DNA from: Marinobacterium stanieri
Lineage (GTDB): Bacteria; Pseudomonadota; Gammaproteobacteria; Pseudomonadales; Balneatricaceae
Assembly: GCF_900155945.1 (NCBI RefSeq)
Contig: NZ_FTMN01000002.1
Span: 372,001-436,000, forward strand
DNA length: 64,000 bases
Reading direction: 5' to 3'
The first letter of the stretch is position 1; each line of letters starts with the position of its first letter. The notes below the pieces were generated by a model, which worked only from the letters and a program-made list of their open reading frames with translations, had not been told where the DNA came from and ran no database searches. A program made the position numbers and the translations under genes. Positions 8,398 through 16,995 of this stretch are shown piece after piece.

Positions 8398-8751
8398 TTA
8401 TTCGTAGATGGAGAAGTCGATCGCGAAGCGAAAGAGCTTTTTATCGCGTTCGTGAAGGGGCAACTGCCCCAGCAAGATCTGATCAGACATGACGCCGATG
8501 ACAGCGGCCTGCAGTTCTTTTGCCTGGCGGTAGCTATTGGCCCACACGCTGATGGAGTAGCGGTTATGGCTGTGGCCGGTGTAACCCAGCAGCGTGTTCA
8601 AGGGGCGGTCGCTGACGTACATGAAAGTAACCGCCGGCAGCTCCTTGCCTTCCGGCAGGTCGCCGTTATCAACACGGTCACCCACCAGGGCAGTGATGGC
8701 CGGGGCGGTGCTCAGGCGCAGGTAAAGATCCTGCTCGCTCATACCGATCAT
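8398..8751 (-). CDS. DUF3168-type tail terminator/completion protein
   Basis: 117 residues. The start MSEQDLYLRLSTAPAI, with ALVGDRV and LPAVTFMYVSD, is the usual pattern of DUF3168 proteins (lambda gpU/HK97 gp11-like), which cap the tail at the head-proximal end. The first ATG (MIG) and the nearby MSEQ start are both possible; the stop overlaps nothing. Its position before the tube gene agrees. Confidence 0.75.
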   Translation of the reverse strand: MIGMSEQDLYLRLSTAPAITALVGDRVDNGDLPEGKELPAVTFMYVSDRPLNTLLGYTGHSHNRYSISVWANSYRQAKELQAAVIGVMSDQILLGQLPLHERDKKLFRFAIDFSIYE

Positions 8752-9206
8752 TATTTACCCCGGTTTGCTTTCTTCACGGCACGGGCAATGGCCTTTCCGA
8801 GTTCACTGCCGAATAGGTCGAGCACTCGGTCTACGTTCTGGTCCAGTGCCGGGCGCAGGAAAGGCTCGGCTTCCTGGTCACTTGTGCCATATTCCTGAGC
8901 AATTGCCTTGTGAGCGACGCCTGAAAGCTCACGCCCGCCTTCGGATTTAGCAGCTTTTTTCTTGGTTGGGCCAACATCAATATCAACCGCTCGATTGCCG
9001 CCCTTTCCTTTGCGGGAGCTGATAGCCATTGAGTCTTTCAAGTCGCCACTATCTCGATTTGCCCCAATGGTCGCCGCGATCAGAACTGGCTCCATGGCCT
9101 TACGGCCAGCCGAACGCAGGGTTTTGAAACCGGTTTCTGCGCCAAGGTCCAGCAATGCCTCTTCAAGTTCGGCCATGCCTTGGACTTCAAAGTTTTGAAT
9201 ACTCAC
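8751..9206 (-). CDS. HK97 gp10-like head-tail/tail completion protein
   Basis: About 151 residues from a GTG at 9206 (VSIQNFEVQGMAELEEAL). This start gives the N-terminus normal for the HK97 gp10 family; the longer frame to 9248 would add unrelated residues that overlap the promoter side of the divergent gene. The middle holds the conserved ...IDVGP... and ...HKAIAQEYGT... strand-helix, and the C-terminus PFLRPALDQN is characteristic. It connects head and tail. Its stop touches the next gene's start. Confidence 0.8.
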   Translation of the reverse strand: MSIQNFEVQGMAELEEALLDLGAETGFKTLRSAGRKAMEPVLIAATIGANRDSGDLKDSMAISSRKGKGGNRAVDIDVGPTKKKAAKSEGGRELSGVAHKAIAQEYGTSDQEAEPFLRPALDQNVDRVLDLFGSELGKAIARAVKKANRGK

Positions 9207-9268
9207 AGGCTTTGTCTCATCTGCTAATCTGCATGGTTTACAAAACACTGCTCATAACTGGAGAAATC

Positions 9269-9748
9269 ATGAGTACGATTAAACGGATTTGTAACCTGCT
9301 GTTTGTGATTTTCTGCGCTGTTTTAATCGTTAAGGTTTGGTTTACCCTCAACGAGCCCACGTCACTCAAAAGCACCTCATCTACCACCACTGCTGCACCT
9401 GTATTCAATCCTACCGAAGCCATGCGTGATGCAATTGACCCTGGCGACAGCTTCCGCAGGGATGGATGGCGATTCGAGTTTGGCGAATTCACCGAGCGTG
9501 ACATAGATGTGTGGGTTTACTGGCCGAGCAAACCTAAGCCAACCCTGGAGGCAGTTGAAATAATGGGAAGCGCTTTTACCCAAGATGCCATTCAGAAACT
9601 CAAAACAGCCGGTTTCGATGCTAAACAGAGAGGAACCAGCATCACCTATTTTTTCAGGCAAGATATTGATGGGAGTGAAATGTCTCTTCTGGGCTCCGCT
9701 GGCTACATGGGCTCCGTCGACAAATTCTATTTTTCTCCGCCTAAATAA
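9269..9748 (+). CDS. Membrane-anchored moron protein of unknown function
   Basis: 159 residues, the only plus-strand gene inside the late structural operon. ATG at 9269 with GGAG 6 bases upstream. The N-terminus is a single membrane anchor (residues 5-25, ICNLLFVIFCAVLIVKVWF), followed by a Ser/Thr-rich linker and a soluble domain of about 110 residues that would face the periplasm. It is divergent from the gp10-like gene and convergent with the head closure gene (6 bp gap). An inserted, opposite-strand gene of this type is typical of morons expressed from the lysogen. I do not recognise the family; an envelope or exclusion role is possible. Confidence 0.75.
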   Translation: MSTIKRICNLLFVIFCAVLIVKVWFTLNEPTSLKSTSSTTTAAPVFNPTEAMRDAIDPGDSFRRDGWRFEFGEFTERDIDVWVYWPSKPKPTLEAVEIMGSAFTQDAIQKLKTAGFDAKQRGTSITYFFRQDIDGSEMSLLGSAGYMGSVDKFYFSPPK

Positions 9749-9754
9749 CCTGCG

Positions 9755-10087
9755 TCAGGTACTGTCCTCCTCGCAGGTAATCACGAGCTCTCGGTTTCGG
9801 TTGTCCACGTTGATGGGTGGGCCGGTGATCTCAAGACGCATGTCACCGAAGCGGATACGCATTTCCGGCTTGATGTCGTCGCGGTAGCGAATGGTGACGG
9901 CCAGTGTTGCGGTGTTGGTCATGTGCTGGTTGGCCCAGCGTTCACGGCCGGTGATCGGCTTTACGTTGGCCCAGATATCAACCATGCCGGGTATGGGTGC
10001 CCAGTCTTCGGTCGGGTGGCCGTACTCATCTTTGGTGCCGACCTTCTGTTCAAAGGTGACCTGGGCATTCAGGCGTCCGGAGCGCAT
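9755..10087 (-). CDS. Head closure / head-tail adaptor protein (gp9/gp16-like)
   Basis: 110 residues. MRSGRLNAQVTFEQK, followed by D-E-Y-G-x-P, W and WANVKPITGRER, is the hallmark of the SPP1 gp16/HK97 gp9-like head-tail joining family. The stop region overlaps no gene but is convergent with the moron at 9748. Its ATG lies at 10087, at the stop of the gp6-like gene, so the two are coupled. Confidence 0.88.
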   Translation of the reverse strand: MRSGRLNAQVTFEQKVGTKDEYGHPTEDWAPIPGMVDIWANVKPITGRERWANQHMTNTATLAVTIRYRDDIKPEMRIRFGDMRLEITGPPINVDNRNRELVITCEEDST

Positions 10088-10623
10088 CAGCCAACCCTCA
10101 TAATTTTCCAGGGGTCCAGCAGCATGGAGACGCCCATGGGCAGCTCTGTGGTGCTTACTCCGATGATCACGGATTCGCGGTTTTCATAGAAATGCCCGAT
10201 TAACAGAAGCAATGCTTGGCGCACGTCGCCGGGTGTTTCAGTCATGCCTACGGTGGCGGTGATGGTGACGCTTTCAGGCTCGGCGATGGTTTCGGGCCAC
10301 TCGGTGCCCCATTGCGGCATGAGCAGCGGGTACAGCCGCCTGGTGTCGAGCCGCAGCGGTGGCGAGTTCAGTGTTTGGGTGACGCCATCCGGGTCGACGT
10401 ATTCAACGCTGTCGATGCTTTCCACCGGCGTCCATGGTAGTTCGATAGCGCCAGCGGTAGAGCCAAAGCCATCCAGTACCAAGGTTCGCGCTGCAGAATC
10501 AAAGACACGGCCGGTGCGGGATTCCGCGTGGCGGTAAGCTGAGTCGATCAGAGCTGTGATCAGTGTGTCTTCAGCACTGTGCTGCACGCGCAGGTGTGCT
10601 TTGGCTTCGGTGAGGGTGATCAT
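10087..10623 (-). CDS. Head-tail connector (HK97 gp6-like)
   Basis: 178 residues. MITLTEAKAHLRVQH and EDTLITALIDSAYRHAESRTGR are the conserved N-terminal helices of the HK97 gp6/phage QLRG connector family, which forms the ring under the portal. The C-terminal residues contain the usual ...RQALLLLIGHFYENRE... helix. Position between capsid and gp9-like genes agrees. Confidence 0.9.
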   Translation of the reverse strand: MITLTEAKAHLRVQHSAEDTLITALIDSAYRHAESRTGRVFDSAARTLVLDGFGSTAGAIELPWTPVESIDSVEYVDPDGVTQTLNSPPLRLDTRRLYPLLMPQWGTEWPETIAEPESVTITATVGMTETPGDVRQALLLLIGHFYENRESVIIGVSTTELPMGVSMLLDPWKIMRVG

Positions 10624-10626
10624 GGT

Positions 10627-10941
10627 TTACCACTTTTTGAAGGGGCAGCGGACGCGCTCGTACACCGCAGGAACACTGGTTACAGGATCGAAGCCGACGG
10701 TTGTTTTCCAGGCCAACTTGCAGCCGCAGTCTGTGCACCTGTGGTTGAAGAACCGACCACGACCCAGGTGCTCGCATGCACTTTCGAGGCGCGTTTCGCT
10801 TCCATCGGGATTCACCACGAAGCCGCAGGTTGCACGCCTCAAGGCGATGATCGCGGCTTGGTCGATGGACTCGGCCTCAATGATGGTCAGCGCCTGCTCT
10901 TCGGTGAGAGGCGCTGGGTTTGTATCAGTCGTCATTTCCAT
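10627..10941 (-). CDS. Cys-rich hypothetical protein in head operon
   Basis: 104 residues. The C-terminal half has a C-x(n)-H...H-R-C-x2-C-x-C arrangement (residues about 56-77) that could bind zinc. Genes of this kind between capsid and connectors are not universal. It overlaps the 10925-11128 gene by 17 bp at its start. No function is claimed. Confidence 0.55.
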   Translation of the reverse strand: MEMTTDTNPAPLTEEQALTIIEAESIDQAAIIALRRATCGFVVNPDGSETRLESACEHLGRGRFFNHRCTDCGCKLAWKTTVGFDPVTSVPAVYERVRCPFKKW

Positions 10942-11128
10942 CAGATTGACCGCTGGTTGCGGGCTTTTTACTGGCTTTTGCCGATACTTTTTTCACCCAT
11001 TTCTCTGAAAGGGCTACTTCGGCCAGGTCTGCTGGCAGGGGGCATTGCTCCCCTTTCACATAACAAACGACTGTCGCGCCGTCAGGTGAGCCCTTCCAGT
11101 CCTGCAGGTGTTCGTAGAGTTCTTCCAT
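10925..11128 (-). CDS. Small hypothetical head-operon protein
   Basis: 67 residues, acidic start MEELYEHLQDWKGSPD, with a Lys/Ser-rich tail. It overlaps the next gene by 17 bp and follows the capsid and decoration-like genes. It may be a small head-tail accessory protein. Too short to assign. Confidence 0.5.
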   Translation of the reverse strand: MEELYEHLQDWKGSPDGATVVCYVKGEQCPLPADLAEVALSEKWVKKVSAKASKKPATSGQSDGNDD

Positions 11129-11168
11129 ATCAAGTCAGGCGGGAGTTATTGGCCCCCGCCCTGCTCCG

Positions 11169-11546
11169 TTATGCGACCGGTGCCAGTGACGGATCGCCGA
11201 GGATGACATCAGCGCCGTAGACGCCACCGGTTGAAGCGCCAGCAACAGTTGATACTGCGCGGATATAGCGTTTGTTGCCTTTATAGCCAACGCGCTGGAT
11301 GGTGTTCGAGGCAAGCGCCGCCAACGTGCCCTGCAGGTCTACAGCCGCAACAGCAGTCCAGTTGGAGTTGTCGTCCGACTCTTCAACACTCGGAGTGTGA
11401 GTGCCGTCAGTGATGGTGCCGGGGCTGAAGACGACGCAAGCAGAGTTGAAGCCCTGCAGGTCTACGCCGGTACCTTCGGCAGTCGCGGTGATTGCAGCTG
11501 CCGCAATACACTGCACCACGCCGATCTTGGATTTGAGGTCTTTCAT
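11169..11546 (-). CDS. Putative head decoration or capsid-associated protein
   Basis: 125 residues, Ala/Thr/Gly-rich beta protein located 59 bp downstream of the major capsid gene. The sequence (GTGVDLQGFNSACVVFSPG, then ESDDNSNWTAV) resembles small virion proteins encoded next to the capsid gene in many proteobacterial siphophages. A decoration role is inferred from position and size only. Confidence 0.55.
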   Translation of the reverse strand: MKDLKSKIGVVQCIAAAAITATAEGTGVDLQGFNSACVVFSPGTITDGTHTPSVEESDDNSNWTAVAAVDLQGTLAALASNTIQRVGYKGNKRYIRAVSTVAGASTGGVYGADVILGDPSLAPVA

Positions 11547-11604
11547 ATCAGTCTCCGTGCGGGGGCATTCGACCCCCGGTTATCGGTTGAGGTGAGGCCG
11601 TGCC

Positions 11605-12819
11605 TTAGCTGGTGGCGAATTTCATCAGCTTGATGGCTTCAAAGTTCTGCACACCACCGCCCACACGCTTGGTGGTGTAGAACTTCACGTAGGGCTTGGC
11701 AGTGAACGGATCACGCAGCACCTGGACGCCGCGGCGGTCAGTGATGACATAGCCACGCTTGAAATCACCGAAGGCGATGGAGAGGCTGTTTGCTGCAATG
11801 TCCGGCATGAAGTCGTCGGTTTCAGATGTGTAGCCAAGCAATGTGCTCGGTGCACCTGCTTCCAGGCCCGGACGCCAGAGGTAGTTGCCATCTGCGTCTT
11901 TGAGCAAGCGCACCTGCATCAGTGACATGTCATTCATCAAAAAAGATGCACCCTGTCGATAGCCGCGCTTCAGGCTGTGCACCAAGGTGATCAGCTTGTC
12001 TGACGGGTTAGACGAAGCAAAAGCGCCTGCACCGCCAGAAGCGATGTAGCCCAACTTGCCCCAGGCGTAGTTGCTGTTGGCTACGGCTTCATAGCCCAGG
12101 ATGCCGCGCGGTTTGTTTACTCCGTTGCCAGTGATGAATGCACCTGCTTCCTTCTCGGAGAACTCGGTACCGACTTCATCGGCCAGCCAGCTTTCAATGT
12201 CGAACATGCCATCTTCCAGCATGGACTGAGTGGCTTTCGGCTCGGCATAGAGTTCCATGGTCGGGAATGCCAGCTCGCTGAGCGACGGTGTACCGGTCTC
12301 GCTGCGTTCTTCACGCTCACCTACCCACCCAGATGTTGCGCCGCCCTGGTTGGTCAGTTTTTTGTAAGTGGCAGATCCTACCGGGCGAACGGTTGCCAGC
12401 TGACGCATGACCCCCATGTCACCCATAACGCGTTCAATACTGGTGTCGACTTCTTCGGTGACGATGTACCCGCCGTCCGGATCGGAGTCAGTCGACAGCG
12501 CTTTCTGCTCAAGCTCACGCAGGCCGTCGTCATGCCCTTTACGCATGAAGCGATCAAATGCCGCTTTGTGCTCGGCCTTTGCCTTGGCATCGGTGCCGGT
12601 TGCACCTGGGCGACTCAGTGCGGCCAGCTCTTCTTCAAGCTCCTTTTTGTATTTGTCGAGATCTGTCAGCTTGCCGTTGAGGGTTTCGACGGTTTCAGAC
12701 AGCTTGCCCTTTTCCGACTCCAGCGCATCAATGCGCTTGTCGTTTTTGGATTTGAACTCTTCGAACTTCTGACCGAATTCTTCGGCAACCTGTTCGATGT
12801 CTTTCAGTTCAACAGCCAT
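11605..12819 (-). CDS. Major capsid protein, HK97 fold, with delta domain
   Basis: 404 residues. Residues 1-70 are a charged coiled coil (repeated Lys/Glu/Leu heptads), the scaffolding delta domain that the prohead protease removes. The mature part starts near residue 105 and contains the conserved IVTEEVDTSIERVM and the C-terminal GYVITDRRGVQVLRDPFT segment of HK97-type capsids. It lies directly after the protease gene (15 bp). The usual family length is 380-420 residues. Confidence 0.95.
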   Translation of the reverse strand: MAVELKDIEQVAEEFGQKFEEFKSKNDKRIDALESEKGKLSETVETLNGKLTDLDKYKKELEEELAALSRPGATGTDAKAKAEHKAAFDRFMRKGHDDGLRELEQKALSTDSDPDGGYIVTEEVDTSIERVMGDMGVMRQLATVRPVGSATYKKLTNQGGATSGWVGEREERSETGTPSLSELAFPTMELYAEPKATQSMLEDGMFDIESWLADEVGTEFSEKEAGAFITGNGVNKPRGILGYEAVANSNYAWGKLGYIASGGAGAFASSNPSDKLITLVHSLKRGYRQGASFLMNDMSLMQVRLLKDADGNYLWRPGLEAGAPSTLLGYTSETDDFMPDIAANSLSIAFGDFKRGYVITDRRGVQVLRDPFTAKPYVKFYTTKRVGGGVQNFEAIKLMKFATS

Positions 12820-12834
12820 GATGTTGTCCTCGCG

Positions 12835-13488
12835 TTAGATGCGGTCAATAAATGATTTAAGGGATGTCAGTGCTTTCTCTTGCTCCGCATCTCGCGGTGC
12901 GATTCCGCTGTAGCCCTTGGCCATGAAGGCCTGGGCCTGCGCTTTGCTGAACCCTACCTCTCGCAGGGTTCGCTCAACGTCAGATGGGCGGGGCGTCTCG
13001 CCTCGGTCCAATGCACTTTTGACGTTGGAGATTCGGGCTTCCTCGTTTGAGGGGAAGGTGACCAGGGATACTTCCCAGAGGTCGATGTCTTTCAGGAGCC
13101 AGGCTTCTTTTTCAGAGGCATACTCCCAGTCTTTGATCATGTAGCCGATGGACAGCCCGCCAAGGCTGCCGGCTTTCATGTGGGCATGAGCACGCTTGGC
13201 CAGCGGGTCGTCATCGATGAGCAATCGCCCTTTCACATATAGGCCGTGCTCATCTTCTTTCATCTCGGTGTAGACGCCAATTGGCTCTTGCATGTTGTGC
13301 TGCCACAGCAGCGCCGGCAGGCGCCCTTTCTCGCGCCAACTATCCAGGCTTGCCTTGAAGGCGCCGGGTACAACGATGTCGTCGTGGCTGTCTTTGTTGC
13401 CGAAGACAGAGCCATAGCCTTCAAATTCACCGTTGTCGCTGACCGCCTTGATGGTCAACGGGACGTCAAGACGCTTTGTTGTCAGCAT
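12835..13488 (-). CDS. HK97-family prohead protease (S78)
   Basis: 217 residues. EFEGYGSVFGNKDSHDDIVVPG, the LWQHN motif (His64) and GGLSIGY (Ser113) are the diagnostic motifs of this serine protease, with Glu139 in LWEVSLVTFP as the likely third catalytic residue. It cleaves the capsid delta domain and itself during maturation. The gene overlaps the portal gene by 23 bp, as in many HK97-type phages. Confidence 0.95.
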   Translation of the reverse strand: MLTTKRLDVPLTIKAVSDNGEFEGYGSVFGNKDSHDDIVVPGAFKASLDSWREKGRLPALLWQHNMQEPIGVYTEMKEDEHGLYVKGRLLIDDDPLAKRAHAHMKAGSLGGLSIGYMIKDWEYASEKEAWLLKDIDLWEVSLVTFPSNEEARISNVKSALDRGETPRPSDVERTLREVGFSKAQAQAFMAKGYSGIAPRDAEQEKALTSLKSFIDRI

Positions 13489-14683
13489 TGGTAGTCTCCG
13501 GCTTGGTGGTCATGTTGGTGGGCGTAAGGTAGATGTCACCCCCAACTCGGGGATTTAGGTCTTCCATATCGCGGCATTCATTGGGGCTGAGAATCCCCCA
13601 GTTGATGCCCTGCCCGTAGGATTCGTATCGTGTCTTCTGGTCACCGCGCAGCAAAGCGCCAGCATTGAATTTGGCGTAGTGGGTGGCGCGTTCGCCAGGC
13701 TTGATCAGGCCAATTCGGATGCGGTTCTCAATGCGAGTGAGGTACGGGACCAGCGAGTAGCTGACGAACCCCATGGATTGGTGTTCGATGTTGCTGAAGG
13801 TTGCCCGATCCAGGTTGGCGATCATGTGCGGGGGCACACGGTAGATGGCACAGATTTCGTCGCGCTGGTACTTGCGGGTTTCGAGAAACTGGCTGTCTTC
13901 CTGGTTGAGCGCGATGGGCTTCCAGTCGAGGCCCATTTCCAGAATCATCGGCTTGTGGGCGTTGGTCAGCCCCGCTTGATCCTCCTTGAATTGCTTCTGC
14001 AGGCGCTCAAAGGCTTTGTCTTCCAGCTTCTGCTCAGTCTGCAGAATGCCGCTGGTTACCGCTCCGTTCTTGAACAGGCGTGCGCCGTGCTCTTCGGTAG
14101 CCAGACCCAAGGCGATTGCCTGCCGTGCGTAGGCAACGGGATTCAGGCCGTTCAGCCCGTCGAGTGTTAGCGTGCGGACGTGCCATATCTTCTCCTGGGG
14201 CAACTCTTCTGTATGACCGTCGCGGAACGTAACTTTGTAGGTCACCGTCCAATCGTCGTTGAGCTTTGGCTTTACGGCACCGGGGTCGATGGGCAGTAGC
14301 TCTTTAACCTTGCCCATTACCTCTACTTTGTATGCGTAGAAATTCCCGCGCAGGCAGAGACAAGCAACCAGCAGCTCCCAGAATTCCTGTGCCGTCATGT
14401 AGCCGTTGGGCGCGATAGCCAGCAATTCGTACAACGGGTGATCAGTCGCCGGCTTGCGTATATCGCCAGCGTCACTCATCAGCTTGCATGGCAGCATGCC
14501 AACCGACTCAGACAGCACGCGCACACAAGCAAAGACTGTTACCAGCTGCATGGCTGACTGCGTTGTAACACTCCGGCCGGTAAAGGTATCGGCACTGACG
14601 CCCAGATAGGCAGCCAGCTTTTCGGGGGTATCGATGACGTCTGATGACGATTTACGCCCGAAAATCTTGGTGAAAAAGCCCAT
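13466..14683 (-). CDS. Portal protein, HK97 family
   Basis: 405 residues. The protein has the HK97-type portal pattern: TQSAMQLVTVFACVRVLSESV near the N-terminus, PLYELLAIAPN near residue 80 and the conserved ...EICAIYRVPPHMIANLDRATFSNIE... region near residue 270. It forms the dodecameric DNA channel. Its ATG coincides with the stop of the terminase gene (14683), so the genes are coupled. Confidence 0.95.
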   Translation of the reverse strand: MGFFTKIFGRKSSSDVIDTPEKLAAYLGVSADTFTGRSVTTQSAMQLVTVFACVRVLSESVGMLPCKLMSDAGDIRKPATDHPLYELLAIAPNGYMTAQEFWELLVACLCLRGNFYAYKVEVMGKVKELLPIDPGAVKPKLNDDWTVTYKVTFRDGHTEELPQEKIWHVRTLTLDGLNGLNPVAYARQAIALGLATEEHGARLFKNGAVTSGILQTEQKLEDKAFERLQKQFKEDQAGLTNAHKPMILEMGLDWKPIALNQEDSQFLETRKYQRDEICAIYRVPPHMIANLDRATFSNIEHQSMGFVSYSLVPYLTRIENRIRIGLIKPGERATHYAKFNAGALLRGDQKTRYESYGQGINWGILSPNECRDMEDLNPRVGGDIYLTPTNMTTKPETTNADNKAS

Positions 14684-16395
14684 TAAAGCGTCCTGATTCC
14701 GTGTTCTGCTATGTGATCGGAGAGCGATGGATCACCAGGCGCATCAGCATTCATGGCCCGGCCAAGCGCCATCAGGATGGCGATGATGCCGTCGATCTTG
14801 TTTTCGTTGCGCTCTTTGCGCGGGTAGATGTTGTCCTTGGCGTCCGACTTGGCGGTGACGTTGCTGGCCATCCAGGTGAACAGCGGATCATCTGAGTGAA
14901 TGAAGCGTTTGCCCGTGATCGCTGCTTCCATCTCCCGCATGGGCGGGCTCATGTTCTGGACGGTGTTGCGATATTCCACGATATCGGCGCCGTCTTTCAT
15001 GAGCTGGTGAGCCAGCTGGGTAGCGCGCCATGGGTCGTAGGCGATTTCGTTGATCTGGAATATCGCGGCCAGGTCTTTGATCTCTTCGCGTATCTGATCG
15101 AAGTCGATCTCTTCCCCGTCGGTGACGACCAGGTGCCCGGCGTTCTGCCAGGACTCATAGGCCGCCCGATTGTTGCCGGCCCGCTCGATTGCGCCTTCTG
15201 GCAGGTAGTTGCGGGTGAATGCCGTCCATCGGTCACGGCCAGATTCCAGCCTGTCGCGGAACAGCAGGCCAAGTGAGGCGATATCGGTTTTGCTTGCAAG
15301 ATCGACACCCAGCCAACACTCTTTCCCTTCCATCTGATCCAGCGTGAGCTCCGGATTACCGCAGGCATGCCAATCGGCCATGTTGAGCCAGGCGGTGCGG
15401 GCTGATACCCAGACGTTCAGGTGCTTGGTCAGGAATGCATTGGTTCGGCTTGGATACCGGATGGCATCGCGCTGTTGCTTGAGCAGGAACTCTTCACTGA
15501 CTGACACACCGAAGTTCGGGTTTGCCTTGATCAGTGTGTTTGGGTCTTGCCAGTCATCATCAGCATCAATGGTGTAGATGATGGCGAACAGTTCATCGTT
15601 CGGCATGACACCATCCAGCATCTGCTGGGCTTGGCGTCGCTTGTCGTAACAAGGGCCGGCCAGGTTAAAGCCAGCCGTGGTGATCAGGAACATCAGGCCC
15701 TGCTCACGGGCGCCCATGCCGGTGAGCATTGTTTCGTAGAGGTCGGGGCTGTCGTGTTCGTGGTACTCATCAACCAGCGCGCAGCTGGGCGAGCTACCAT
15801 CCCCCGGGTTGCCAATCAGCGGTTCAAATCGACTGCCATCAGCTGGAATGCTGATGTTCTTGGCCATGATCTCAACACCGGCTGCATTGGTTAGCGCCGG
15901 TGTTTTCTCAAGCATCAGCTTGGCTGGGCGGAATACCTCCCAGGCCTGTTTCTCTGTGGTCGCGCCACAGTAGACCTCAGCGCCATATTCTCCATCAGCG
16001 CAAAGCATGTAGATGCCCACGCCAGCCGCGATGACTGATTTACCGTTCTTACGCGGGATCTCACAGTAAGCCTCGGTGAAGCGGCGCAGGCCGTCTTTCT
16101 TCTTCAGCCAGCCAAACACACTGCAGAATATGAATTTCTGCCAGGGCTCCAGCTCGATCAGCTTGCGCTCTCGTGCCCACTGGCCCTTCGTGTGGGGTAG
16201 AAGCTGAACAAAGACACAGGCCTTCTCGGCTTCGTCCTTGTCGAATTTGAATGCAAACCCTCGCTTCTTCGAGAGTTTCAGATCATCCAGGTGGCGCTTA
16301 CACGCCTGCCGCACCTCCTTGCATGCAGCAATGCGGCCAGCAACGATGTCCCGCGCGTACTTGTTCGCGGCATTGACGTTCGGGTAACTGGCCAT
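14683..16395 (-). CDS. Terminase large subunit
   Basis: 570 residues, an HK97-type large terminase. Walker A is PRKNGKS at residues 114-120 and Walker B is ALVDE at 206-210, followed by the coupling motif region (LITTAGF, about 238-244). The C-terminal nuclease starts with LGVDLASKTD (Asp365). It is the ATPase motor and nuclease that packages DNA. It follows the small subunit by 9 bp. Confidence 0.95.
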   Translation of the reverse strand: MASYPNVNAANKYARDIVAGRIAACKEVRQACKRHLDDLKLSKKRGFAFKFDKDEAEKACVFVQLLPHTKGQWARERKLIELEPWQKFIFCSVFGWLKKKDGLRRFTEAYCEIPRKNGKSVIAAGVGIYMLCADGEYGAEVYCGATTEKQAWEVFRPAKLMLEKTPALTNAAGVEIMAKNISIPADGSRFEPLIGNPGDGSSPSCALVDEYHEHDSPDLYETMLTGMGAREQGLMFLITTAGFNLAGPCYDKRRQAQQMLDGVMPNDELFAIIYTIDADDDWQDPNTLIKANPNFGVSVSEEFLLKQQRDAIRYPSRTNAFLTKHLNVWVSARTAWLNMADWHACGNPELTLDQMEGKECWLGVDLASKTDIASLGLLFRDRLESGRDRWTAFTRNYLPEGAIERAGNNRAAYESWQNAGHLVVTDGEEIDFDQIREEIKDLAAIFQINEIAYDPWRATQLAHQLMKDGADIVEYRNTVQNMSPPMREMEAAITGKRFIHSDDPLFTWMASNVTAKSDAKDNIYPRKERNENKIDGIIAILMALGRAMNADAPGDPSLSDHIAEHGIRTL

Positions 16396-16404
16396 TGAGT
16401 CTCA

Positions 16405-16887
16405 TCACTTCCCGCCCCGCTTCTTGCCGAGCAATGCGGCGAATGGGTTATCGTCCTCTCCACTCCCTGGCACAGCCAGTCGAACCCGGCTTGCCGGATC
16501 CAACCCAAGCGCGGAACCAAACATGGCCATTTGCTTAAGGGACTCATTGATTACAGTTGCGGCCGGATTCTTAACCGGCCCGCCAGTTGCGCCCTCTACA
16601 ACAGGCCCCTCTTTGGCGTAGTGCTCTTCAGCATCGCGCCAGCGGCTATAGGCAGAACAGAAGGCTTCGAGGTTGTGCAGGTCTGTTGCGGTCAGGATCT
16701 TGGAACCCACTAACCAGCTGGCCAAATGATCCCAGGCTTCGGTGCCGAGTTCAGTCAGCCAAACCGGCGCTTCTGGAATTTGCTGAAGTGCTTCAGCCTG
16801 AGGTTCAGCATCGTTCAGTTTCCGCTTGCCGGCGTTACCCTGGATGACCTTAAGGCTGCTCGGCTTGGGCTTGCGTCCGCGTGTCAT
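16405..16887 (-). CDS. Terminase small subunit, P27 family
   Basis: 160 residues. MTRGRKPKPSSLKVIQGN and RKLNDAEPQ at the N-terminus, then the helical AWDHLASWLVGSKILTATD segment, are characteristic of P27-type small terminases, which recognise the packaging start. The C-terminus is basic (LLGKKRGGK). The presence of an HNH gene just upstream is usual for this class. Confidence 0.92.
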   Translation of the reverse strand: MTRGRKPKPSSLKVIQGNAGKRKLNDAEPQAEALQQIPEAPVWLTELGTEAWDHLASWLVGSKILTATDLHNLEAFCSAYSRWRDAEEHYAKEGPVVEGATGGPVKNPAATVINESLKQMAMFGSALGLDPASRVRLAVPGSGEDDNPFAALLGKKRGGK

Positions 16888-16995
16888 AGATGAGAACCAT
16901 TCGCGCCGGATTTAATTTTCAATTTCGCGGCTGTAAAAATTTGACTGGGTCATAGCGGTGTCCGGGCTTAAAGGTGTAGAGATTTGACCCCCCCC
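16888..16995. other. Candidate cos/packaging region
   Basis: A 108-bp space between the HNH gene and the small terminase, with a run of nine C residues (16988-16996, reaching into the HNH stop) and two copies of ATTTGAC (near 16949 and 16982). In HK97-type phages the cos site lies near this position. No known cos sequence is recognised. Confidence 0.3.
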
